Shown piece after piece: positions 1 through 6,238 of a DNA stretch of 19,587 nt. The notes under the pieces were generated by a model. That model searched no databases. It saw nothing but the letters and a program-made list of their open reading frames with translations, and was not told the DNA's origin. Made by a program: the position numbers and the translations under genes. Source of the DNA: Deltaproteobacteria bacterium (GTDB taxonomy: Bacteria; Bdellovibrionota_F; JAHFAK01); the NCBI GenBank assembly GCA_023250585.1, contig JAHFAK010000031.1:1-19587 (forward strand), given 5' to 3'. Position 1 is the stretch's first letter, and every line of letters begins with the position of its first letter.

Positions 1-1
1 T

Positions 2-79
2 GAATCTATCAAGAAACCGAGCTGGAATGGCATACGCCTATCAGACCATGATCCTATTTTCATTGATCTGCAGCTTTAA
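2..79 (+). CDS. Endonuclease/exonuclease/phosphatase family protein, C-terminal end (partial)
   Basis: This reading frame enters from the left edge and stops at the TAA at 77-79, giving 25 residues that end in RLSDHDPIFIDLQL. The S-D-H-x-P block close to the C-terminus is the signature of the endonuclease/exonuclease/phosphatase (EEP) superfamily, where the Asp-His pair belongs to the metal-dependent phosphodiesterase active site. The start and most of the protein lie outside the window, so I cannot tell whether the substrate is DNA (exonuclease III-like), a lipid or a nucleotide. The 158-bp repeat begins 13 bp after the stop. The assignment rests on one short motif. Confidence 0.6.
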   Translation, partial: ESIKKPSWNGIRLSDHDPIFIDLQL

Positions 80-92
80 ACTCCTGTAATAA

Positions 93-250
93 GTACCAGC
101 TCAGTTAATGGGAGGGATTAAGTAATTTCTCTATGGAACTGGATCCCGCGGTCAAGCCGCGGGATGACAATTTGAGAGTGTTTCCCGTTTGTCATCCCGT
201 GGCTTGACCACGGGATCCATCTTCATTTTTCCCATTTACTGAGCTGATAC
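93..250. repeat. 158-bp palindromic repeat, copy 1 (MITE-like)
   Basis: The two ends are imperfect inverted repeats: GTACCAGCTCAGTTAATGGG at the left and, reverse complemented, GTATCAGCTCAGTAAATGGG at the right. Inside are two palindromic modules, one at about 140-168 and one at about 190-217. Each has a GGATCCCG-type arm and a TCAA or TTGA turn, and the two modules are also inverted with respect to each other, so the whole unit can fold into one long hairpin. There is no room for a gene. An inverted copy of the same length lies at 1686-1843 with about 11 mismatches by eye (about 93% identity). The rest of the 80-331 intergenic stretch holds only an AT-rich leader with a TATAAT at 251-256 that lacks a good -35 partner. 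Confidence 0.85.
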
Positions 251-331
251 TATAATAATCTGTGGAAATAAACAAAATATCTTGAAATTCCTCATGTGGT
301 AAGATAGGTGAGATAGCTATAAAATCTAGCT

Positions 332-1675
332 ATGAACTACCGTAAATATTCTCGAATTTCTTTTCCTGTTATAGTGTTATTTCTTTTTCTGCATTTCACT
401 ACCAACCCAAGTCATGCGTTTATATGTTCAATCTTTTCTCAAGAATCTTCCAACCAACGATTAACAATTGATGTTGAACATACTAATATTACAATTCTTG
501 GCGCTGGAACGTTTGGAACTGCAGTAGGCAATGCGCTTGCATATACAGGCTTTCATGTAACAATCTGGACAAAACACAGCACGCATATTCTTGAAGAAAT
601 CAATACGGATCACACGAGTGAAAAACTTCTTGATCGTGTAGGAAAAAAAATTCCCTTAAGCAATAATCTTAAAGGCGTTCTTGACCTTCGAGAAGCAGTC
701 CAAGTAGCGGATATTATATTTTTTGCAGTGACATCAAAAGGCGCTGCAAAAACCGCAGAAGAACTTTCACATGTCATGCACACAGGTACTCCATCACCAA
801 TCATTGTGAGCCTTGATAAAGGTTTCGGATATCTTATTAACGATGAAAAAGAGAAGCATCCACTGAGAATGCTCGATATTATTGCTCACTATTTGCCTTC
901 CCCCTATTCCAATAAAAATTTAGTGTATGCATCCGGTCCAATGCTTGCACAAGAAATTGCTTTAGAAAAAGAAACATTTTTAGTCGTTGCCAGTAGAAAC
1001 ATAGCCAATGCACGCAAAGTACAAACAGTGATGAATACAGCCTTTGGTGCTGAAATGACCAAAGACGTCGCAGGAACACAGGTATGCGCGGCCACAAAAA
1101 ATCCACTCGCTATTATGTATGGCATACTTGAAGCAGCAGCAGAAAAAAATGTCCTCTCTATTGGGAAGAATACTATTGCCGCCTATTTTACCTATGCCCT
1201 AGAAGAAATGCAATTTCTTGCTAAAACAATCTCTCCTCGTATGTATAAACGCACAGTAGCAGGTTTAGCTGGTGCTGCAGACTTTCATGTCACTACGGAA
1301 GGAGGACGGAATGTTAAATTTGGAAAAGGTACGGCAAAAGATTACTTTGATCAAAATGTTTTAGAAGAAAAACTTCGTGTATTTCAAAAAAGAATACAAG
1401 AAATCGAAACATCCAGAAAATCTGAAGATACCATTGAAGGAATTGCAGCTACCCGATCAATCTATATTTTAAGCAAACAAATGGGAATCTCCTTACCTAT
1501 TATTGAAACGCTTTATAGAATTCTTTACGAAGGAGCTCGATTAGAGGATGAATTACCACGTCTTGTTCAGCTCTTACCTAAAGCTTACCCAAAAACAACT
1601 CCAAAAGGTCCATTGAAAGACAGAATATTTATTTGGGGAAGAAATACATACGATCTCTTTTTCAATGGAGATTAA
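332..1675 (+). CDS. GpsA-like NAD(P)-dependent glycerol-3-phosphate dehydrogenase with N-terminal signal peptide
   Basis: GpsA reduces dihydroxyacetone phosphate to sn-glycerol 3-phosphate for phospholipid synthesis. A Rossmann motif GAGTFG is at residues 57-62, followed by a GpsA-type series of blocks: SLDKGFG, SGPMLAQE, TKN with the expected catalytic Lys at 256, GLAGAADF, and GGRN with Arg326 in the substrate-binding position. The C-terminal EGIAATRSIY...LPIIETLYRILYEG block also fits. At 447 residues it is about 110 longer than usual. Residues 1-29 look like a signal peptide (basic n-region, VIVLFLFLHF core, PSHA cleavage site), and there is an extension of about 40 residues at the C-terminus. 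No internal Met offers a start that would remove the leader, and no clear Shine-Dalgarno precedes the ATG. A cytoplasmic NAD(P) enzyme with an export signal is unusual. Inverted repeats flank the gene. Family call is firm; location and activity are open. Confidence 0.82.
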   Translation: MNYRKYSRISFPVIVLFLFLHFTTNPSHAFICSIFSQESSNQRLTIDVEHTNITILGAGTFGTAVGNALAYTGFHVTIWTKHSTHILEEINTDHTSEKLLDRVGKKIPLSNNLKGVLDLREAVQVADIIFFAVTSKGAAKTAEELSHVMHTGTPSPIIVSLDKGFGYLINDEKEKHPLRMLDIIAHYLPSPYSNKNLVYASGPMLAQEIALEKETFLVVASRNIANARKVQTVMNTAFGAEMTKDVAGTQVCAATKNPLAIMYGILEAAAEKNVLSIGKNTIAAYFTYALEEMQFLAKTISPRMYKRTVAGLAGAADFHVTTEGGRNVKFGKGTAKDYFDQNVLEEKLRVFQKRIQEIETSRKSEDTIEGIAATRSIYILSKQMGISLPIIETLYRILYEGARLEDELPRLVQLLPKAYPKTTPKGPLKDRIFIWGRNTYDLFFNGD

Positions 1676-1685
1676 ATAACAATTT

Positions 1686-1843
1686 GTAATGGCTCAGTTA
1701 AGGGGAAAAATGAAGATGGATCCCGTGGTCAAGCCACGGGATGACAAACGGGAAACACTCTCAAATTGTCATCCCGCGACTTGATCGCGGGATCCAGTTC
1801 CGTAGAGAAATTACTTAATCCCTCCCCTTAACTGAACTGTTAC
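1686..1843. repeat. 158-bp palindromic repeat, copy 2 (inverted relative to copy 1)
   Basis: This is the reverse complement of the unit at 93-250, with the same length and about 11 differences, five of them in the first 20 bases. The ends are GTAATGGCTCAGTTAAGGGG and, reverse complemented, GTAACAGTTCAGTTAAGGGG. It starts 10 bp after the gpsA-like stop codon and ends 38 bp before the next gene. With copy 1 it frames a 1.75-kb segment (93-1843) holding only the gpsA-like gene. I see no convincing target-site duplication outside the pair. The TA dinucleotide just inside every end would fit a TA-targeting transposase, but that is a guess. Confidence 0.85.
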
Positions 1844-1881
1844 AATATTTTTTGTATTCATATTGACGAACCCTCCAAAAA

Positions 1882-2457
1882 ATGAGACCTATCGTCTTTA
1901 TGCCAGAAGACATATATGTAAGTACTGATATTGAGGCTGATGGGCCAATTCCAGGGCCGTATTCGATGCTCTCCTTTGGTTCAGCTGCATTCAAACGAGA
2001 TAAAACATTAATTGCAACTTTTTCAGCAAATTTACAACCACTTCCACGAGCTGAACAGGACCCTGAAACCATGAGATGGTGGAAGACACAACCAAAAGCC
2101 TGGGAAGAATGTCACAAGAATCAACAAGACCCAAAGATCGCCCTGAAAGAATATGTCATATGGTTAAAGAAACTTCCGGGAAATCCAGTGTTTGTCGCAT
2201 ATCCGGCTACATTTGATTTCATGTTTATTTATTGGTACTTAATACACTATACGGGTGAAAGTCCTTTTTCATTTTCTGCCATTGATATCAAAACATTCGC
2301 AATGAGTTTATTAAAAATTGATTTCTCAAAAATACGTAAAAAAGTCATGCCAAAAATGTGGTTTGATTCGGCCCGAAAAAACCATATTGCACTTGATGAT
2401 GCTATTGATCAAGGGTTACTCTTTTGTAACATGCTCAACGAAAATACCAGAAGATAA
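1882..2457 (+). CDS. DEDDh-family 3'-5' exonuclease-like protein
   Basis: All elements of a DEDDh nuclease are visible. The Exo I motif is Asp16 and Glu18 in STDIEADGP, an Asp112 lies in the central YPATFDFMF block, and Exo III is His168-x4-Asp173 in HIALDDA. Two metal ions bound by these residues would cleave nucleotides from a 3' end. The [12 protein letters not shown] block at 60-71, just after the first beta sheet, recalls the Rv2179c-like exoribonuclease branch rather than DnaQ proofreading subunits, but that placement is from memory. At 191 residues it is one nuclease domain with nothing attached. Start choice is uncertain: neither Met1 (1882) nor Met7 (1900) has a Shine-Dalgarno, and both leave the motifs intact. 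It is followed after 32 bp by a small lipoprotein gene. Substrate (RNA or DNA) is unknown. Confidence 0.7.
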   Translation: MRPIVFMPEDIYVSTDIEADGPIPGPYSMLSFGSAAFKRDKTLIATFSANLQPLPRAEQDPETMRWWKTQPKAWEECHKNQQDPKIALKEYVIWLKKLPGNPVFVAYPATFDFMFIYWYLIHYTGESPFSFSAIDIKTFAMSLLKIDFSKIRKKVMPKMWFDSARKNHIALDDAIDQGLLFCNMLNENTRR

Positions 2458-2489
2458 TATCGTATAAATTTTATTTATGGAGGATTATT

Positions 2490-2819
2490 ATGAACATAAA
2501 AATTTCATTATTCCTTACTTTTGTATTGTTATGTGTTCTTGCATGTGCGCGTTCAGCTTCTAAAATGCCCCCAAGCCCGTATGCTCCAAAAGAAGAACAA
2601 GGAATTGGAGTTGTAGTTTATAATCCTTCTGGACTTAAAGACATCGTGGATATGCGAAAGAAAGACGCTTACTGGAAAATCTATACCGCATGTGGAAATT
2701 CAAACGATTACAAAATAATCAAAGAAGAAACTCGTGAGCTTGATCATTTTGACTCAGAAAGCTTCGCCACGGCGGGAGCCACGAAGTTAACCTATCTCTA
2801 TTATCAATGTAAAAAATAA
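2490..2819 (+). CDS. Small putative lipoprotein
   Basis: I do not recognise a family. The N-terminus has one basic residue, a hydrophobic core (ISLFLTFVLLCVL) and a lipobox VLAC with Cys19 as the lipidation site, so the mature protein should be an envelope lipoprotein of about 91 residues. The start is set by a strong GGAGG eight bases upstream of the ATG at 2490. The mature part starts with a Pro-rich linker (MPPSPYAPKEE) and then a compact domain with two further Cys, near the middle (TACGNS) and at the end (YQCKK). These could form a disulfide outside the cytoplasm. The gene converges on fdxA with 33 bp between stops and no clear terminator hairpin there. Function unknown. Confidence 0.7.
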   Translation: MNIKISLFLTFVLLCVLACARSASKMPPSPYAPKEEQGIGVVVYNPSGLKDIVDMRKKDAYWKIYTACGNSNDYKIIKEETRELDHFDSESFATAGATKLTYLYYQCKK

Positions 2820-2852
2820 TACAAAGTTAACGTTTGAATGAATTGATTATAA

Positions 2853-3164
2853 TTATTTGCCGAGTTGTTTTTTCTTAGCTTCAGCACCTGATAAAGCTGG
2901 CTCTTTTTCGGTAATTTGTTTGAGAGTCCCGGACGTAGATTTATCTTCATTGATTTTAGTCCATTCCTTTTTGTCTTCAGGCAGTTCATCTTCTGCGAAA
3001 ATAGCTTCAACGGGACATTCAGGAACACACAACCCACAATCAATACATTCATCGGGATGAATATAGAGCATGGTATCATCTCCATAAAAACAATCAACCG
3101 GACACACAGTAACACAATCAGTAAACCGACAGCCTTGGCAGTTATCCATTACAACATATGCCAT
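2853..3164 (-). CDS. fdxA: FdxA-type seven-iron ferredoxin ([3Fe-4S][4Fe-4S])
   Basis: This is a small cytoplasmic electron carrier. The N-terminal 60 residues follow Azotobacter ferredoxin I closely. By that alignment Cys9, Cys17 and Cys50 hold the [3Fe-4S] cluster and Cys21, Cys40, Cys43 and Cys46 the [4Fe-4S] cluster; extra Cys12 and Cys25 are also present. The motif DECIDCGLCVPECP is intact. The charged C-terminal tail (about residues 58-103) is typical in length for this family. The start is secured by a near-perfect AAGGAGG six bases before the ATG. It is the last gene of the minus-strand run and begins 23 bp after the rnc stop. The redox partner cannot be read from the context, since its neighbours are RNA-processing genes. 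Confidence 0.93.
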   Translation of the reverse strand: MAYVVMDNCQGCRFTDCVTVCPVDCFYGDDTMLYIHPDECIDCGLCVPECPVEAIFAEDELPEDKKEWTKINEDKSTSGTLKQITEKEPALSGAEAKKKQLGK

Positions 3165-3187
3165 ACAAACCTCCTTACAGCTTATAG

Positions 3188-3943
3188 CTAATTAATAAGT
3201 ATCAATGCATCTTTAGCGGCTTGTTGTTCCGCTTCTTTTTTACTTTTGCCCTTACCTGTAGTAATTCTTATCCCATTAATCAAGACTTCTGCAGTAAATA
3301 TTTTATTATGGTCTGGTCCTTCTTGAGTTACAATTTTATACACAGGTGTGGCTTTTCGTAAACGCTGAATTAATTCCTGTAATTTTGATTTATAGTCAAA
3401 TTCAACGTCTCGATGAATATTAACTTCATCAATCTCACTAAAATATGGTTCAAAAAGTCGATAGATTAATTTTTTTGCTGCGTTCAATCCTTGATCAAGG
3501 TATGCTGCTGCAATAACGGCTTCAAAACAATCTGAAATAATCGATGACTTATTTCTTCCGCCCGAATTTTCTTCGCCTTTTCCCAAAAGCACATACTCTT
3601 TAAGATTAATCAGTGTAGCAATTCTCATGAGTCCTTCTTCGCTTACCATATTTGCTCGGAGTTTTGAGAGTTGTCCTTCATCCATTCCAGGATAATCATC
3701 AATCAATTTATCGCTAATGACTAAATCTAAAACAGCATCGCCTAAAAACTCATAGCGCTGATTATTAAAAAATATGGTGTCTCCATGCTCATTGGCAAAT
3801 GAAGGATGAATCAGAGCTTTAAAGATATGATTTTTGTCTTTAAATCTAAATCCAATTTCTTTCTCAAATTTTTTAATGTGATTGAGGTGTTCTTTGTCTA
3901 AAGACGACTTCTTTATTTTTAGAAACTTCATATAGTTGAACAT
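3188..3943 (-). CDS. rnc: Ribonuclease III
   Basis: RNase III cleaves double-stranded RNA, notably rRNA precursors. The nuclease domain carries the signature RYEFLGDAVLDL (Glu67 and Asp71, counting from a possible GTG start at 3949) and the second acidic pair Asp140 and Glu143 in SDCFEAVIAAAYLDQG, so all four metal-binding acids are present. A double-stranded-RNA-binding domain fills about residues 184-253 and ends in the usual GKSKKEAEQQAAKDAL helix. I take the ATG at 3943. A GTG two codons upstream and an ATG at 3931 are alternatives, and none has a Shine-Dalgarno. It lies 68 bp downstream of mnmA and 23 bp upstream of fdxA, probably co-transcribed. Confidence 0.95.
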   Translation of the reverse strand: MFNYMKFLKIKKSSLDKEHLNHIKKFEKEIGFRFKDKNHIFKALIHPSFANEHGDTIFFNNQRYEFLGDAVLDLVISDKLIDDYPGMDEGQLSKLRANMVSEEGLMRIATLINLKEYVLLGKGEENSGGRNKSSIISDCFEAVIAAAYLDQGLNAAKKLIYRLFEPYFSEIDEVNIHRDVEFDYKSKLQELIQRLRKATPVYKIVTQEGPDHNKIFTAEVLINGIRITTGKGKSKKEAEQQAAKDALILIN

Positions 3944-4011
3944 AGTCACATTGATTTAGTGTACTTTCATTTTTATTACTATATACAGGAATATAATTTT
4001 CTGTAAATCCT

Positions 4012-5070
4012 TTATTCAATGAAGCCTCCTCCGAGCATTTGATTATCATTATATACTACGGCAACTTGGCCGGGAGTAATGGAGGGTTGAGGGTGTACGA
4101 ATGTGACGAATGCCTTTTTCTTATCTTCTGAAAGCTTAATCTCGGCATCATCTTCAGTGTGACGATAACGAATACGAACTTTAGCATTAAAGTTTAAAGG
4201 AATATCATTGATCCAATTACAATTAAATGCAGTAAAACTATCTCGTAAAACATCTTCTTTTTTTCCAACGACAACTTCATTTTTTTCTTTATTAATTGAA
4301 GTTACATAGAGAGGTTCGTTACTTGCTACACCTAAACCTTTGCGTTGACCAATAGTATAATTATGGATGCCCTCATGTTTTCCAAGTATCTTCCCATCGG
4401 TAGTAAGAATGTTTCCGGCTTTTGGTAAAATCTGTACAACTTTATTAATAAATCCGCTATAGTTATTATCGGGAATAAAGCAAATCTCCTGGCTCTCCGG
4501 CTTTTGTGCAATTTTGGTATCAATTTTTTGGGCAATATTTCTAATTTCATCCTTTGTGTAGTCACCAAGAGGAAAAAGTATATGTTCAAGTTTACTTTGT
4601 GTTAAGCCAAAAAGAAAATAGGTTTGATCTTTATCTAAGTCTTTTGCTTTATATAACGTGTACCGACTATTTTCATATTTCTTCTTAATATAATGCCCCG
4701 TCGCCACATAATAGGCATCGAGCTTTTTCGCATAATCGAGAAGAGTGCTGAACTTTAATTTATCGTTACACATAACACAGGGATTTGGCGTACGAGCATT
4801 GAGATAGCTCTCAACAAAGTAATCAATAACCTCTTGTTTGAATGTATCCTTGAGATTGAGAACATAAAATGGCACTCCAAGTTTTTCACAAAATCTCTGC
4901 GCATCAATGTTGTGCTCAAGCGAACAACATGAACGATGGGTTTTACTTTCGGCATCTGAAAGTTTCATGTTAATGCCAATGACTTCATAGCCTTGTTCTT
5001 TCAAAAGATACGCTGCCGTCGCACTATCAACGCCACCGCTCAAAGCAACTATTACCCGTTTCTTATTCAT
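4012..5070 (-). CDS. mnmA: tRNA-specific 2-thiouridylase MnmA
   Basis: MnmA activates U34 of Lys, Glu and Gln tRNAs with ATP and installs sulfur at C2. From the ATG at 5070 the protein has 352 residues, the normal size. The PP-loop SGGVDS is at 11-16. The nucleophile is Cys101 in NPCVMCN and the persulfide cysteine is Cys197 in QEICFIPD; TGHY and GQRKGLG blocks and the C-terminal beta-barrel with PSITPGQVAVVY are also present. The frame is open further upstream (TTG at 5106, ATG at 5076), but family members begin just before the KKRVIVALSGG strand, so I use 5070. A small hairpin with a T-run lies immediately upstream. It sits between rsmE and rnc on the same strand. Confidence 0.95.
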   Translation of the reverse strand: MNKKRVIVALSGGVDSATAAYLLKEQGYEVIGINMKLSDAESKTHRSCCSLEHNIDAQRFCEKLGVPFYVLNLKDTFKQEVIDYFVESYLNARTPNPCVMCNDKLKFSTLLDYAKKLDAYYVATGHYIKKKYENSRYTLYKAKDLDKDQTYFLFGLTQSKLEHILFPLGDYTKDEIRNIAQKIDTKIAQKPESQEICFIPDNNYSGFINKVVQILPKAGNILTTDGKILGKHEGIHNYTIGQRKGLGVASNEPLYVTSINKEKNEVVVGKKEDVLRDSFTAFNCNWINDIPLNFNAKVRIRYRHTEDDAEIKLSEDKKKAFVTFVHPQPSITPGQVAVVYNDNQMLGGGFIE

Positions 5071-5085
5071 GATCATATATATGCT

Positions 5086-5104
5086 AAAAAGCCTTTCCAA
5101 AGGC
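5086..5104 (-). terminator. Possible short intrinsic terminator or leader hairpin before mnmA
   Basis: Read on the minus strand, the sequence is GCCTTTGGAAAGGC followed directly by TTTTT. That is a stem of five base pairs with a four-base loop and a U-run, only 15 bp before the mnmA ATG at 5070 and about 130 bp after the rsmE stop. It could end rsmE transcription or attenuate read-through into mnmA. The stem is short, so this is a weak call. Confidence 0.3.
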
Positions 5105-5237
5105 AAGGGGAAAAACTCAAAGATGAGCTGACAACCTGTTAAGCCGAGATGTCGATCGGTACCAAAACACTGTTTTATCCAATAATCGTCAAAAGGTGGG
5201 GACCGACATATGAACTCATTTGGTCGGGGGCACTTTG

Positions 5238-5993
5238 TTATAATTTCCCAATCAAATACTGCGTTAAAGCAGTGACGCCAATTGCCGCTACATCAGCGGT
5301 AAGAACTCGTTCAGAAAATTGCGTTGAAATAAAACCCATTGCAAGAAGAGCTTTTACTTCAGATTCTTCAAAGCCGCCTTCGGGGCCAATTATGAGAAAA
5401 ATTGCATCATAGTTTTTATTCTGAAGAACATTCCAGAGTTTTATTTCTTTTTCATGTTCATTTAATAAAATTTTGAAGTTCTTATGAACTGCATAGATAT
5501 GACTTATCGATTCTAGTGATTCACTAAGAGAGTTAATGGTCTCGACATCATGTATTTTTGGAATAGCATACCGATCAGATCGAATGACCGCAGGCACTAC
5601 AAGTTTTTGCCAACGCTCACACTTTGCTTTGTTATTTCCAATTCGCGGAACAACGCGATTGGTGACACACGGAATAATGCCAGAGATACCAAGCTCCGTT
5701 GTTTTTTCGATGACATCATCCATAGCATCGCCTTTAAGTATGGACTGAATAAGAAAAAGTTTTGGTTTTCTTTCAGGAATAACATCATTTTTTTTAAGAA
5801 TACAAAAAACTGCGCTTCGTCTATTTATTTCTTTGAGCTCGGCTAAATAGGCTTCTCGTTCATTGAAGAATTCAACTTCCTCGCCAACTGAAATTCGTGT
5901 TACCTGAAGTCGATGAAGTAATTCTCGATCAGTTGTTTCAATTTGTTGGTCATGTATCTCGAGAGGATCTTTATACAACCGATGAAGGGTCAT
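5238..5993 (-). CDS. rsmE: 16S rRNA m3U1498 methyltransferase RsmE
   Basis: RsmE is a SPOUT-fold, SAM-dependent enzyme that methylates N3 of U1498 in 16S rRNA. The N-terminal PUA-like part (1-70) and the SPOUT core are both present. Motifs seen are KGDAMDDVIEKTTELGI (88-104), a conserved Arg-rich stretch at 137-145 that ends in IP, and the SAM-loop signature GPEGGF at 203-208. Length 251 is normal. One departure: the usual knot motif close to RxLRTETA reads RVLTADVAA here (229-237), so the second Arg and the Glu are replaced. The downstream gene is mnmA, with a 167-bp gap that holds a weak hairpin and no gene I can support. No strong Shine-Dalgarno precedes the ATG. Confidence 0.88.
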   Translation of the reverse strand: MTLHRLYKDPLEIHDQQIETTDRELLHRLQVTRISVGEEVEFFNEREAYLAELKEINRRSAVFCILKKNDVIPERKPKLFLIQSILKGDAMDDVIEKTTELGISGIIPCVTNRVVPRIGNNKAKCERWQKLVVPAVIRSDRYAIPKIHDVETINSLSESLESISHIYAVHKNFKILLNEHEKEIKLWNVLQNKNYDAIFLIIGPEGGFEESEVKALLAMGFISTQFSERVLTADVAAIGVTALTQYLIGKL

Positions 5994-6238
5994 GAATCAT
6001 CTTTCTATAGCTAAATAAGAGATTATCAAGACAAAAAATGAGCTATTAGGTAATGCTCAGTTATGAGGCTTTCCTTTTTGTCAAAAAATAGTGTTTATTG
6101 CCTTGTGTTTTTGTAAATTATTTACAAGAGGTTGAAATTGAAAAGAAGCTTCATCGCGTAAAGTTCTTATTATCCGTGGTGCCCAGCAAGCATCAAGAGG
6201 CAAAATCATCGGAGAATATTTTTAGTCAATTAATGCAT
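5994..6238. other. Intergenic stretch with a repeat-end fragment and a possible decayed coding remnant
   Basis: GTAATGCTCAGTTA at 6050-6063 matches the end of the 158-bp repeat (compare 1686-1700, one base shorter), but no partner end follows. A small palindrome TTGTAAATTATTTACAA is at about 6110-6126. From 6142 to the TAG at 6223-6225 there is an open stretch of 27 codons on the + strand, preceded by two in-frame stops. Its translation, ending VLIIRGAQQASRGKIIGEYF, looks protein-like but has no start, so it may be the tail of a destroyed gene. I cannot name the family. Confidence 0.3.

Noticed and set aside
140-217. The GGATCCCG palindrome as an intrinsic terminator
   Set aside because: No T-run follows the stem on either strand, and the same unit recurs in inverted orientation as a bounded repeat.
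2804-3115. 103-residue minus-strand ORF overlapping fdxA
   Set aside because: Out-of-frame shadow; fdxA in the other frame has all its cluster cysteines and a strong Shine-Dalgarno.
5149-5412. 87-residue plus-strand ORF with TATAAT-like sequence nearby
   Set aside because: It is mostly antisense to rsmE, has no family motifs and no ribosome site.
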